A stretch of 61,494 nt of DNA, taken from positions 1 to 61,494 of the forward strand of contig NZ_JARGOQ010000020.1 in the NCBI RefSeq assembly GCF_029233945.1, written 5' to 3'. The stretch's first letter is position 1, and each line of letters begins with the position of its first letter. The notes beneath the pieces are model-generated. The model had not been told where the DNA came from, did no database searches, and saw only the letters and a program-made list of their open reading frames with translations. Positions 26,316 through 35,133 of the stretch are shown here, piece by piece. Origin of the DNA: Sneathiella sp. (lineage in GTDB: Bacteria; Pseudomonadota; Alphaproteobacteria; Sneathiellales; Sneathiellaceae). The position numbers were made by a program, and so were the translations under genes.

Positions 26316-27470
26316 ATGGCGAGGTATGTATCTTTTTTCAGTCGCGTTGCCTGCGTAAGCCTGCTGCTCCCGATGTTGGCGGGCTGCCTTTATGACGACT
26401 ATCTGCCGCGCTACAAAAGCGCCAAGGTCGTGCATACCCCGAAGCCGGAGCTGGTGACTGCGAAAGTCGTGATGCCCGCCGATTTCTCGCCCTATTATCA
26501 GGATTTGTCCTATCAATATGTGACCGTGCGCGGCGGGGATACGCTCTCACGCCTTGCGGCGCGCAGCAATGTGCCGGTCAAGGCGGTGGTCGCGATGAAT
26601 AATATGCGCGACCCCTACCGGATTTATCCCGGTCAGCAGCTGAAGGTGCCTGCCTTCCATGTCCATTCCGTCCGGGCGGGGGAGACGCTCTATGCCATTT
26701 CCCGCGTGTATGATGTGGAAATGTCGGAAGTGGCGCATTTTAATTTTCTTGAGACACCCTATACCCTGATGCCGGGAACGAAGCTGAAAATCCCGATGAA
26801 GACAAGGGGAGAGGTGCGTGTCGCCTCCACCGATATGTCTGCCTGGCCTGCGCCGAAGCCCGCAGGGGCCAGCACTTCAGCGCAGCCGGTTAAAACGGTC
26901 CTCATCAATTCCAAACCACAGGTCGTGGCGCTTCCGCCGCCGCCACAGGCAACGCCTGCGGTCATCACCACCAAGGCGGCCCCGAAAGCGGCTCCGGCCC
27001 CGGCGAAGGTGGAGCCCAGCTATCAGACGGCGAAACTCGATATTCCGCCCGTGCCAACGCGGAAATTCACCACGAAGGCCCCGCCCAAGCGGAGCGGCAA
27101 GTCTTTCGGCTGGCCGGTTGAAGGGCAGATTATCTCCGGCTTCGGCAAGAAGAAGACCGGTTTTCATAATGACGGGCTCAATATCGCGGTGAAGGAGGGA
27201 ACCCCCATTCGCGCCGCGGAAAATGGCGTGGTCTCCTATGTTGGCAATGAAATGCGCTCCTTCGGGAACCTGATCCTGGTCTCCCATGCGGATGGCTATG
27301 TCACCGCCTATGGCCATACGGAGCGGGCGGCGGTCGCCAAGGGCGACGCGGTCAAAAAGGGTGAGGTGATCGCCTATGCCGGATCGTCGGGCAGCGTGAC
27401 GCGCAGCCAGCTCCATTTCGAAATCCGCAAAAAAGGACGCGCCATCAACCCCGTCGCGATGCTCGATTAA
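26316..27470 (+). CDS. LysM/M23 lipoprotein, NlpD-like, probably catalytically inactive
   Basis: 384 residues. A signal peptide with lipobox LLPMLAGC (Cys23) predicts an outer-membrane lipoprotein. Two LysM glycan-binding domains follow (about 68-113 and 117-162), then a Pro/Ala/Lys-rich linker and a C-terminal M23 domain from about 265. Zinc ligands are degenerate: the usual HxGxD reads NDGLN, and HxH reads QLH, while YGH remains. NlpD and EnvC-type proteins with such losses act as activators of cell-wall amidases rather than as peptidases. The position after surE–pcm supports an NlpD-type role in cell separation. Confidence 0.88.
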   Translation: MARYVSFFSRVACVSLLLPMLAGCLYDDYLPRYKSAKVVHTPKPELVTAKVVMPADFSPYYQDLSYQYVTVRGGDTLSRLAARSNVPVKAVVAMNNMRDPYRIYPGQQLKVPAFHVHSVRAGETLYAISRVYDVEMSEVAHFNFLETPYTLMPGTKLKIPMKTRGEVRVASTDMSAWPAPKPAGASTSAQPVKTVLINSKPQVVALPPPPQATPAVITTKAAPKAAPAPAKVEPSYQTAKLDIPPVPTRKFTTKAPPKRSGKSFGWPVEGQIISGFGKKKTGFHNDGLNIAVKEGTPIRAAENGVVSYVGNEMRSFGNLILVSHADGYVTAYGHTERAAVAKGDAVKKGEVIAYAGSSGSVTRSQLHFEIRKKGRAINPVAMLD

Positions 27471-27476
27471 CGCGGG

Positions 27477-27890
27477 CTAGCTTCTTGGCCGCAGCACGGT
27501 CTGTGTCTGGGTGACCTTGCCGACAAGCTTTCCGGCCTCATTCCTGACTTCCGTTTCAATGACAATGGTCGAGCCTCCGACATGGAGCGGCTTCGCCGTC
27601 GCGGTGACTTTTCCTTCCCGCACGGCACCAAGGAAGTTGGTCTTTGATTCAATGGTGGAGGTCCCGCTTGCGCCCTCGGACAGATTTGCGAAGGCCGCCG
27701 CGCCGCCCGCCGAATCCGCGAGTGCCATAATCGCCCCGCCATGCAGGATACCGGCACTGGTGCAGAGGGACGGAGCCCAGTCAAGGGTGAGGATCACTTC
27801 TTCGGGCGTCATCTTCTCGGCCTTCATGCCGAGGGTCGCGCAAAGGGGCATCTGTTTCTGGAGATAGGCGGTGAGGTCAGTCTCAGTCAT
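27477..27890 (-). CDS. PaaI-type hotdog-fold thioesterase
   Basis: A 137-residue hotdog protein probably acting on acyl-CoA thioesters. The signature GILHGGAIMALADSAGG (about residues 48-64) is complete, unlike the shorter-signature homologue at 4526. Convergent with the LysM/M23 gene (7 bp between stops), it lies downstream of tpm on the same strand, 93 bp away, and may be transcribed with it. The substrate is unknown. Confidence 0.88.
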   Translation of the reverse strand: MTETDLTAYLQKQMPLCATLGMKAEKMTPEEVILTLDWAPSLCTSAGILHGGAIMALADSAGGAAAFANLSEGASGTSTIESKTNFLGAVREGKVTATAKPLHVGGSTIVIETEVRNEAGKLVGKVTQTQTVLRPRS

Positions 27891-27983
27891 CGGGTCACTT
27901 CTTCTTATGTGTTGATAGATGTCCCATCCTGACCCACTCCCGTAGGATAATCAATTACCTCACAGGTAAAGACGGTGCGCCGG

Positions 27984-28622
27984 TCAGGCTTTTCCGAGAT
28001 GCCAGGCAACCTCCTCGGCATTGACCCGACCTTTCAGTCCGCCGCGTACCTCCGCTCGTTCAAGAACTGAGAGCCGGTAGATGTCGCTATAGAGGTCTTC
28101 CACGGTTTCTCCATCGATGGAGAAGGGCGGACCTGTCATCTCGCTCTGCTCATACTCGAACGTCAGGAGGAGTTGCGGCGCTGTGCCGGTAATCTTTGTC
28201 ACCTGCCGCGCGTAATCTCCTCGCATCTCTTCAGGGAGCGCGACCAGCGCGGCCCGGTCATAGATCGCATCGACATCGCCCAGCAGATCAGCAGTAAGAT
28301 CGAAGATATCTCCGACAAAGATATCGATATCCGGGGCGCTAAAGCGGGTGAGCTTTCCCACGGGAGTGACGTCAGGGGTGACCCCCAGTTCCTCAAACAG
28401 CTGCTTGATGGCGGACTCGCTGAGTTCCGCTCCGGCAACGCGATACCCTTTCGCGAGAAACCAGCCTATATCGAGGGTCTTGCCACAAAGCGGTATGAAA
28501 ATGCGGCTCCCTTGGGTGGGAACAAGTGCCTCGAAATGCCTTTCAAGCAGGGTATTGGGTTTGCTTTGGTGGAACCCGATCTCGTTTGCATTCCACTTCT
28601 CATGCCAGAAACTTGCTTCCAT
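27984..28622 (-). CDS. tpm: thiopurine S-methyltransferase family protein
   Basis: SAM-dependent methyltransferase (212 residues). The TPMT opening MEASFWHEKWNANEIGFHQ, the SAM motif IFIPLCGKTLDIGWFLAKG, and YDRAALVALPEEMR are diagnostic. Bacterial homologues methylate thiols, selenium and tellurium compounds, giving tellurite or selenite tolerance in some species; the real substrate here is unproved. The start at 28622 is preferred to an ATG at 28628 because AAGGA sits 6 nt before it. A MerR-type promoter with 19-bp spacer lies just upstream and the divergent merR gene is the probable regulator. Confidence 0.88.
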   Translation of the reverse strand: MEASFWHEKWNANEIGFHQSKPNTLLERHFEALVPTQGSRIFIPLCGKTLDIGWFLAKGYRVAGAELSESAIKQLFEELGVTPDVTPVGKLTRFSAPDIDIFVGDIFDLTADLLGDVDAIYDRAALVALPEEMRGDYARQVTKITGTAPQLLLTFEYEQSEMTGPPFSIDGETVEDLYSDIYRLSVLERAEVRGGLKGRVNAEEVAWHLGKA

Positions 28623-28662
28623 AGTCATTCCTTTGATACTGGATTTTTGCGTTGTTTTTCGT

Positions 28663-28693
28663 AAGGTACAAGTTCAAGTCAACTTGAGGTCAA
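28663..28693 (-). promoter_or_regulatory. MerR-type promoter/operator for tpm (19-bp spacer with dyad)
   Basis: On the minus strand a -35 TTGACC (28688-28693) and a -10 TACCTT (28663-28668) are separated by exactly 19 bp, the overlong spacer of MerR-activated promoters. The spacer holds the dyad CAAGTT…AACTTG (28669-28674 and 28681-28686), similar to CTCAAGTT-type MerR operators. The -10 lies about 40 bp before the tpm start. Confidence 0.72.
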
Positions 28694-28700
28694 GAAAAAA

Positions 28701-29114
28701 ATGATGCGAACTGGTGTTCTGGATATCGGCACTGTGGCGAAGGCGTCCGGTCTGCCGGCCTCGACATTGCGCTACTATGAGGAAAAGGGCCTGATCCGCT
28801 CTGTCGGTCGTCGCGGACTAAAAAGACTATTTGATTCGGCAGTGCTGGAGCGGCTCGCGCTCATTGCCCTCGGTCAGCATGCCGGGTTTTCGCTTGCGGA
28901 AATCGCCGCAATGTTTTCGCTAGACGGACGGCCGCAGATCGACAGATCGCAGCTCATGGCGAAGGCGGAGGATATCGATAAGACTATCCGCCAGCTTAGC
29001 GTGTTGCGCGATGGGCTGCGTCATACGGCGGTTTGCAAAGCCCCGAGCCATATGGAATGCCCGACATTTCAACGCCTGCTTCGTTTCGCGGTGAAAGCCC
29101 GAGGCCGGAACTGA
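28701..29114 (+). CDS. MerR-family transcriptional regulator
   Basis: 137 residues. N-terminal winged helix-turn-helix (IGTVAKASGLPASTLRYYEEKGLI) is followed by the second HTH-like wing, the coiled-coil dimer helix (residues 78-110) and a short C-terminal effector region with Cys residues (AVCKAPSHMECPTF). It is divergent from tpm with 78 bp between starts, over the MerR-type promoter, so it most likely controls tpm and itself. Two Cys spaced 8 apart could bind a metal or sense thiols; the ligand is unknown. Confidence 0.9.
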   Translation: MMRTGVLDIGTVAKASGLPASTLRYYEEKGLIRSVGRRGLKRLFDSAVLERLALIALGQHAGFSLAEIAAMFSLDGRPQIDRSQLMAKAEDIDKTIRQLSVLRDGLRHTAVCKAPSHMECPTFQRLLRFAVKARGRN

Positions 29115-29127
29115 TCTCTGAACAAGA

Positions 29128-29985
29128 TTACTCGATGATGGTGCCGGTCCGTCCGGCCACATCCTGAACATATTGCCAGGCAACGCGGCCTGAGCGGCTG
29201 CCGCGCGTGCGGGTCCATTCGATCGCCTCCCGCGTGAATTCTTCCTCGCCGATCGGGATGTTGTAATGCTTGAGATAGCGGCGAATCATCTCAAGATATT
29301 CATCCTGCGAGCAGCCATGAAAGCCGAGCCAGAGGCCGAACCGGTCGGAGAGGGAGACTTTTTCTTCCACCGCTTCGGAGGGCATGATGGCGGTGGAACG
29401 CTCATTCTCGATCATGTCGCGACGCATCATATGGCGGCGATTGGAGGTCGCATAGAAGATCACATTCGCGGGCCGGCCCTCCAGTCCGCCATCGAGCACG
29501 GTCTTGAGCGATTTATAAGTGGAATCGTCGCTGTCGAAGGACAGATCATCGCAGAAGATGACAGAGCGGCGCCTGGTTTTTTGAAGCTGCTGCATCAGGA
29601 CGGGTAAGGAGGGGATATCCTCCCGATGGATCTCGATCAGGGCGAGAGGGTGGTCCATTTCCTCATTCACTTGCGCGTGGGAGGCCTTCACCAGCGAGCT
29701 TTTCCCCATGCCGCGTGCGCCCCAGAGCAGGGCGTTATTGGCGGGCAGGCCCTTGGCGAAGCGCAAGGTATTGTCATAGAGAATGTCGCGGACCCGGTCG
29801 ATGCCATGCAGGATCGACATATCCACATGATTGACCTTGGGGATGACGCGCAGGTGATTGCTCTCGGCTTCCCAGATAAAAGCGTCGCCGCTGTTCAGGT
29901 CAACGGGGGTGGCGGCGGGCGGTGCCAGACGGTCAAGACTGTCGGCGATGCGCGTCAGCTGCGCGAGGATTTTGTCGTTACTCAT
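29128..29985 (-). CDS. DUF815 P-loop ATPase
   Basis: 285-residue AAA-like ATPase. Walker A GARGMGKSS (near 88), Walker B VIFCDDLSF, and the sensor region NVIFYATSNRRHM are visible. DUF815 proteins are found next to yajC–secDF in many alphaproteobacteria, as here, though their biological role is not established. ATG at 29985 is chosen; TTG 29994 and GTG 29991 lie in frame without a better ribosome-binding site. It is convergent with merR and divergent from yajC. Confidence 0.88.
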   Translation of the reverse strand: MSNDKILAQLTRIADSLDRLAPPAATPVDLNSGDAFIWEAESNHLRVIPKVNHVDMSILHGIDRVRDILYDNTLRFAKGLPANNALLWGARGMGKSSLVKASHAQVNEEMDHPLALIEIHREDIPSLPVLMQQLQKTRRRSVIFCDDLSFDSDDSTYKSLKTVLDGGLEGRPANVIFYATSNRRHMMRRDMIENERSTAIMPSEAVEEKVSLSDRFGLWLGFHGCSQDEYLEMIRRYLKHYNIPIGEEEFTREAIEWTRTRGSRSGRVAWQYVQDVAGRTGTIIE

Positions 29986-30127
29986 ATTCACCAATTGAAA
30001 TCAGAAGGGGCAGACCCCAATTTACGGGACAGGCAACATAAATGCCACCATACGGCGGAATGTTCAAGCGCCCGTTCGTCCGGCGGCCTCAACGGTCCTT
30101 CAAATGACGGAGATTACCGATTGCGGC

Positions 30128-30155
30128 TTGCATTGCGCGGCAGGAACAATATAAA
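30128..30155 (+). promoter_or_regulatory. putative σ70 promoter of yajC-secD-secF
   Basis: TTGCAT (30128-30133) and TATAAA (30150-30155) are separated by 16 bp, about 78 bp before the yajC start in the divergent intergenic region. A sequence match only. Confidence 0.4.
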
Positions 30156-30232
30156 AGTCGTTCAGTATTTTCACGGGGCGGGCACAGCGCTGTCCTCCCT
30201 TCGTCACGAATTGTACCAAAGGACCTATTACG

Positions 30233-30598
30233 ATGGACCAAGGACTAACCCAACTTCTGCCGCTCGTACTGATCGGTGTCGTGTTTTACTTTCTTCTTAT
30301 TCGTCCGCAGCAGAAACGGGCGAAGGAACATCGCGCCATGATTGAGGCGGTTCGCCGCGGTGACAATGTTGTTACTGCCGGGGGCATCATGGGTAAGGTG
30401 ACAAAGGTGCGCGACGACAATGTCGTCCAGATCGAGGTGGCGCCGGAAGTCCGCATCGATGTCGTGAAATCGACCCTGACGGAAGTCAAGACCAAGGGCG
30501 AGCCTGCGCCTGCCGCGCCGAAAGAGGGCGGTGACGACAAGGCCGAAGGGGATAAGCCATCAGGCGGAAATCCGGTCAGCAAGCTTTTCAAGAAATAA
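30233..30598 (+). CDS. yajC: preprotein translocase subunit YajC
   Basis: 121-residue single-pass protein associated with SecDF. One N-terminal helix (LLPLVLIGVVFYFLLIRPQQKRAKEH, split here by context) is followed by the conserved GDNVVTAGGIMGKV fold and a Lys/Gly-rich tail. It begins the yajC–secD–secF operon; the ATG at 30233 is preceded by a weak ribosome-binding site (ACGATGG region overlaps). Confidence 0.95.
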   Translation: MDQGLTQLLPLVLIGVVFYFLLIRPQQKRAKEHRAMIEAVRRGDNVVTAGGIMGKVTKVRDDNVVQIEVAPEVRIDVVKSTLTEVKTKGEPAPAAPKEGGDDKAEGDKPSGGNPVSKLFKK

Positions 30599-30610
30599 CG
30601 GCCAGCCCTC

Positions 30611-32191
30611 ATGAACCGCTTCCCCATGTGGAAGATTATCGTCGTGGCGATCGTTTGCGCCTTCGGGATACTCTACACACTTCCTAATTTCGTCAGCAAA
30701 TCGGCGCTCAACGGACTGCCGGACTGGTTGCCGACGAAGCAGGTTAATCTCGGGCTGGATCTGCAGGGCGGTTCCCACCTCCTGTTGCAGGTGGATGCCG
30801 ACACGGTCAAGACCAAGATGATGGACAGCCTTGTTGATGGGGTGCGGGACAGCCTGCGCCAGCAGGGCGATAATGTCGGCTATCGGGACCTTGCCCATGA
30901 CGGCGAAGTGGTGTCCTTCACCCTTCGGGATCCGGCGGATGAGGACAAGGCGCGGGAGCGTATCGCGGATTTATCGAATATCATGCCAAACGGGCAGCGT
31001 GATGTGGTGATTACCTCCGATGACGGGCAGATTACCCTGACCCCGAGCGAGGCGGCGATCACCGCGCGGCTGAGCGCCGCTGTCGATCAGTCAATCGAGA
31101 TTGTCCGCCGCCGCGTCGATGAGACGGGTGTGAACGAGCCGGCCATCCAACGGCAGGGGAATGACCGCATTCTGGTGCAATTGCCGGGTGTTGACGATCC
31201 TGACCGGATCAAGCGGCTTCTGGGCGAGACGGCGCAGCTGACTTTCCATCTGGTCGATTTGACCTCCGATGTCGGCGCGGCGGGCCGGGTGCCTCCGGGC
31301 TCCAAGCGGCTTCCGTCGATTGAGGAAGATGGCCGCACCTATATCATCAAGAACCGGGTTATGGTTTCGGGCGAAAACCTGGAGGATGCGCAAGCGACCT
31401 TCCAGCAGGGCCAGCCGGTTGTCTCCATCCGCTTTGACGGGTTGGGGGCGAAGCAGTTCGGTCAGGCAACGACCGAGAATGTTGGCAAGCCGTTCGCGAT
31501 TGTTCTCGATAACAAGGTGGTGAGTGCGCCGCGCATTAACGAGCCGATCCTGGGTGGCTCCGCCGTAATCAGCGGCGGCTTCAATGTGGCGGGCGCGCAG
31601 GATCTTGCGCTGCTCCTCCGGGCGGGCGCACTCCCGGCGCCGCTTGATATATTGGAGGAACGCTCCGTTGGGCCGGACCTCGGCGCCGACAGCATCGCGG
31701 CGGGCGAGATTGCCGGGATTATCGGCATTATCGCCGTTGCGGTCTTCATGGTCGCCAGCTATGGCCTGTTCGGCATTATCGCCAATGTGGCACTGGCCAT
31801 GAATATTTTCCTGATTATGGCGGTGCTTTCCGTTCTGGGGGCAACGCTGACGCTGCCCGGTATTGCGGGCATCGTGCTCACCATCGGTATGGCGGTGGAC
31901 GCCAATGTGCTGATATTCGAGCGTATCCGAGAGGAAATCCGCGTCGGCAAGACGCCGCTGAATGCGATCAATTCCGGTTTCGCGCGCGCCTTTACCACGA
32001 TTATTGACGCCAATGTGACCACCGGTATCGCCGCCGTTATCTTGTTCGTGATGGGCTCCGGTCCGGTCAAGGGCTTCGCGGTGACGTTGCTGATCGGGAT
32101 TATCAGTTCCATGTTCACGGCGATTATGCTCTCGCGCATGCTCATCTCTTTCTGGATGCAGCGCAGGCGTCCGAAGACACTTGAGATTTAG
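30611..32191 (+). CDS. secD: protein translocase subunit SecD
   Basis: Uses the proton motive force to help pull proteins through SecYEG in the periplasm (526 residues). It has an N-terminal helix, the D1 signature GLDLQGGSHLLLQVD, the large periplasmic domain, then the C-terminal RND-like block with helices 2-6 including GMAVDANVLIFERIREE. SecD starts 12 bp after yajC and is followed by secF 12 bp after its stop. Typical proteobacterial length and order. Confidence 0.97.
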   Translation: MNRFPMWKIIVVAIVCAFGILYTLPNFVSKSALNGLPDWLPTKQVNLGLDLQGGSHLLLQVDADTVKTKMMDSLVDGVRDSLRQQGDNVGYRDLAHDGEVVSFTLRDPADEDKARERIADLSNIMPNGQRDVVITSDDGQITLTPSEAAITARLSAAVDQSIEIVRRRVDETGVNEPAIQRQGNDRILVQLPGVDDPDRIKRLLGETAQLTFHLVDLTSDVGAAGRVPPGSKRLPSIEEDGRTYIIKNRVMVSGENLEDAQATFQQGQPVVSIRFDGLGAKQFGQATTENVGKPFAIVLDNKVVSAPRINEPILGGSAVISGGFNVAGAQDLALLLRAGALPAPLDILEERSVGPDLGADSIAAGEIAGIIGIIAVAVFMVASYGLFGIIANVALAMNIFLIMAVLSVLGATLTLPGIAGIVLTIGMAVDANVLIFERIREEIRVGKTPLNAINSGFARAFTTIIDANVTTGIAAVILFVMGSGPVKGFAVTLLIGIISSMFTAIMLSRMLISFWMQRRRPKTLEI

Positions 32192-32203
32192 GGGACCGGA
32201 AAC

Positions 32204-33172
32204 ATGTATAAAATCAAGCTTGTGCCGGATAACACCGCCGTTCCCTTCCTGAAATACCGGATGATCGCCTTTATTCTTTCGGCGGTGCTGATCCTGGGGT
32301 CGATCGGAGCCTTCCTGACCTTCGGGTTTAACAAGGGCATCGATTTTGAGGGCGGTATCCTGATCGAGGTCGGGACGGAAACCGCGCCGGATATCGCCGA
32401 TATGCGCGGCTCTCTCGGCGGGCTGGGCTTGGGCCAGGTGGCGCTCCAGACCTTCGGCAGCGATACCGACATCCTGATCCGCGTTCAGCGGCAGGAAGGC
32501 GACGCCTCCGCCCAGCAGGACGCGGTGGAAGTGATCAAGCAGCAGCTCGCCACAGATTTCGGTGATGAAATTTCCTATCGCCGCGTCGAATTCGTTGGCC
32601 CGACCGTCTCGGAAGAGCTGGTGATTGCCGCGACGGAGGCCGTGATCGTCGCCGTACTGGCCATGCTGGTCTATATCTGGCTGAGATTTGAGTGGCATTA
32701 CTCCGTCGGTGCCGTTGTCGCGCTGGTCCATGATGTTATTCTGACCATCGGCATGTTTGCCATCACGCGGATTGAGTTCAACCTCGCGTCCGTTGCGGCC
32801 ATCCTGACGATTGTCGGCTATTCGATCAACGATACCGTGGTCGTCTATGACCGCATTCGCGAGAATTTCCGCCGCTACAAGAAGCTGTCGGTCGCGGAGC
32901 TGATCAATCTTTCCATCAACGAGACCCTGACCCGGACGGTCATGACCTCGGTCACGACTTTACTCGCGCTTGTCGCCCTCTATATCTTCGGGGGTGAGGT
33001 GATCCGCGGCTTTGCGACAGCGATGATCTTTGGCGTGGTCGTCGGTACTTATTCGTCGATCTTTGTGGCCGCGCCGGTTCTTCTTCATATCGGCCTGACG
33101 CATCAGAAAGAGGAAGAGGACGGCTTCGCCGGTGCGGAACGTGCCGATGGGGACGCAGAAGAAAAAGGCTAG
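32204..33172 (+). CDS. secF: protein translocase subunit SecF
   Basis: Partner of SecD in the inner membrane (322 residues). The signature GIDFEGGILIEV follows the first helix. The RND-type helices contain GYSINDTVVVYDRIREN, and MTSVTTLLALVALYIFGG is near the end. The charged tail EEEDGFAGAERADGDAEEKG is cytoplasmic. The Mth938-like gene starts 30 bp downstream, likely in the same transcript. Confidence 0.97.
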   Translation: MYKIKLVPDNTAVPFLKYRMIAFILSAVLILGSIGAFLTFGFNKGIDFEGGILIEVGTETAPDIADMRGSLGGLGLGQVALQTFGSDTDILIRVQRQEGDASAQQDAVEVIKQQLATDFGDEISYRRVEFVGPTVSEELVIAATEAVIVAVLAMLVYIWLRFEWHYSVGAVVALVHDVILTIGMFAITRIEFNLASVAAILTIVGYSINDTVVVYDRIRENFRRYKKLSVAELINLSINETLTRTVMTSVTTLLALVALYIFGGEVIRGFATAMIFGVVVGTYSSIFVAAPVLLHIGLTHQKEEEDGFAGAERADGDAEEKG

Positions 33173-33202
33173 CGCCGCGCGATCCAAACAACAGGAGACG
33201 TC

Positions 33203-33580
33203 ATGCAGGACATATCCGGCCTTCCAAAAGAAGGGCAGCAGCTCATCAACGGCTACGGCGATGGGGGCTTCCGGGTGAGCGGTGTGCGCTATGAGGGATC
33301 TGTCCTGATCCTGCCTGAAAAGACGGAAAGCTGGTCGCTTGCGGATATTGACGGGATCAGCCTCGACAGCCTTTCCAGCCTGACCGAGAGCAGTGATAAC
33401 ATCGAAATCCTGCTGATCGGCTGCGGCGACGGGATGGCCTATATCGAGGATGATATCCGTAACGCTCTCAGGGAAAAAGGCATTGTCATCGACGCCATGA
33501 GCACGGGCGCGGCGGTCCGGACCTATAATGTCCTGCTGCTGGAACGGCGCCGGGTGGCCGCCGCCCTGATCGCCGTCTGA
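33203..33580 (+). CDS. Mth938/NDUFAF3-like domain protein
   Basis: 125-residue soluble protein with the Mth938 fold: VRYEGSVLILPE, LLIGCGDG, and STGAAVRTYNVLL. The family includes mitochondrial NDUFAF3, an assembly factor for respiratory complex I, and bacterial homologues are conserved beside yajC/secDF in alphaproteobacteria. By inference it may help mature NADH dehydrogenase subunits or membrane insertion; that role is not shown by the sequence alone. ATG follows AACAGGAGAC, a strong ribosome-binding site. Confidence 0.88.
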   Translation: MQDISGLPKEGQQLINGYGDGGFRVSGVRYEGSVLILPEKTESWSLADIDGISLDSLSSLTESSDNIEILLIGCGDGMAYIEDDIRNALREKGIVIDAMSTGAAVRTYNVLLLERRRVAAALIAV

Positions 33581-33706
33581 GTTTCTATATATATTACAGA
33601 CTTTACATGTACGGCCTTCCGGCCTTATGATTCCCGCGCATATCCTTCCGGCGAAAAAAAATTGTAATGGTGCCGGGCGGAATTATCCTCAAGGGGAGGG
33701 AAAGTC

Positions 33707-34321
33707 ATGTCCAGTATCTTATCAAACCTCAGAAATACGGTTATTGCCGGGATCGTTCTGACCATCATCATGGTGGCGATTGTCACCGGGGTTACCGGTG
33801 GCGGCTTCGACATGGGCGGTCACGCCTATGGTGCCTTTATCATGCGCTGGCTTCATGTGTTGAGCGGTGTGATGTGGGTTGGACTGCTGTATTATTTCAA
33901 CTTCGTGCAAATCCCGAACATGCCCAATATCCCGGATGAACAGAAACCCGCGATTGGCAAGGTGATCGCGCCTGCCGCGCTGTGGTGGTTCCGCTGGGCC
34001 GCAATGGCGACCATCGTCACCGGTCTGCTGCTCGCCTGGATGAATGGCTATATCGTGGATGCGCTGACCCTCGGGGCGATGGACGGATTTGCCGTGGACA
34101 AGAGCCTTGCCATCGGCATCGGCATGTGGCTTGGCATCATCATGTGGTTCAATGTCTGGTTCGTGATCTGGCCCAACCAGAAGAAGGCGCTCGGCATTGT
34201 CGATGCGGATGCGGAAACCAAGGCCGCCGCCGCACGGACGGCGATGCTCTTCTCGCGGACGAACACCATGCTGTCGATCCCGATGCTCTATGCAATGGTC
34301 TCGGCGCAGAACCTGTTCTAG
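33707..34321 (+). CDS. PuuD-family (urate hydroxylase-like) membrane protein
   Basis: 204 residues with five or so helices. The conserved motifs FIMRWLHVLSGVMWVGLLYYFN and IIMWFNVWFVIWPNQKKALG match the membrane domain of PuuD-type urate hydroxylases (DUF989). It lacks the C-terminal cytochrome c domain found in longer members, and no other purine-degradation gene lies nearby, so a urate role is doubtful. A strong AAGGGGAGGG precedes the ATG. It interrupts the Mth938–squalene-synthase-like pair. Confidence 0.8.
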   Translation: MSSILSNLRNTVIAGIVLTIIMVAIVTGVTGGGFDMGGHAYGAFIMRWLHVLSGVMWVGLLYYFNFVQIPNMPNIPDEQKPAIGKVIAPAALWWFRWAAMATIVTGLLLAWMNGYIVDALTLGAMDGFAVDKSLAIGIGMWLGIIMWFNVWFVIWPNQKKALGIVDADAETKAAAARTAMLFSRTNTMLSIPMLYAMVSAQNLF

Positions 34322-34327
34322 GCACAA

Positions 34328-34357
34328 AAAAGGCGCTTCCCGCAGGAAGCGCCTTTT
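34328..34357. terminator. bidirectional terminator between the PuuD-like gene and sodB
   Basis: A perfect 13-bp stem, AAAAGGCGCTTCC/GGAAGCGCCTTTT, with a 4-nt loop CGCA provides T-runs on both strands. It lies 6 bp after the PuuD-like stop and 19 bp after the sodB stop. Confidence 0.9.
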
Positions 34358-34376
34358 CCATTTTACGCGGTAGCCG

Positions 34377-34964
34377 TTAGCCGAGATTTTCGTTGGCGAA
34401 ATCCCAGTTCACAAGGCTTTCCAGAAATGTCTCCATATATTTCGGACGGGCATTCTGATAGTCGAGATAGTAGGCATGCTCCCACACATCCATGGTCAGG
34501 ATCGGCTTCGCACCGTCGGTGAGCGGGCAGGCCGCGTTCGGGGTCTTGGTGACCTTCAGCTTGCCGCCATCAAGAACCAGCCAGGCCCAGCCGCTGCCGA
34601 ATTGGGTTGCGCCGGCGGTCTTGAATTCCTCGGCGAATTTCTCGTATGAGCCAAAATCCTCATTGATCTTGTCGGCGATTGCGCCCGTCGGCTTGCCGCC
34701 GCCATTCGGCTTCATGGAATGCCAGTAGAAGGTATGGTTCCAGACCTGCGCGGCATTATTAAAAAGACCGGCTTTGCCCGCGTCGCCAGCGGTATCTTTC
34801 ATGATCTCTTCCAGGGAGCGGGAGTCGGCATCGTCCAGGAGACCGTTCAAATTCGTCACATAGGCGTTGTGATGTTTTCCGTAATGAAAATCGAGGGTAT
34901 TTTCCGAAATATGGGGAGCCAAAGCATCTTTTGCGTAAGGAAGGGGGGGAAGTTCAAAAGCCAT
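34377..34964 (-). CDS. sodB: superoxide dismutase (Fe type)
   Basis: Converts superoxide to hydrogen peroxide and oxygen (195 residues, cytoplasmic). Metal ligands: His in LDFHYGKHHNAYV, His in NHTFYWHSM, and Asp/His in MDVWEHAYYLDYQN. The GATQFGSGWAWLV segment, with Gln in the middle of the active site, and length favour iron rather than manganese. No Fur/Irr-type dyad was recognised upstream. It is divergent from the squalene-synthase-like gene. Confidence 0.95.
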   Translation of the reverse strand: MAFELPPLPYAKDALAPHISENTLDFHYGKHHNAYVTNLNGLLDDADSRSLEEIMKDTAGDAGKAGLFNNAAQVWNHTFYWHSMKPNGGGKPTGAIADKINEDFGSYEKFAEEFKTAGATQFGSGWAWLVLDGGKLKVTKTPNAACPLTDGAKPILTMDVWEHAYYLDYQNARPKYMETFLESLVNWDFANENLG

Positions 34965-35133
34965 AATTATCCTCTTGCCATTTTAGTGGTCAATTTTTCA
35001 GTTCATAATTCCGTGAAAATTCAAGCCCCTGACTGGGGAAAGAACTCGCATATCGCTACGCATACAGATATATACCAAATTATGTGCGCTTCCAGTTTTT
35101 TATAATGATTCTACATAAAAGTTGAGGCAGTTC

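Noticed and set aside
31091-32731. 546-residue open frame on the minus strand across secD and secF
   Set aside because: It is antisense to two clearly identified genes, rich in H, R, Q, D and G as shadow frames are, with no recognisable domain.
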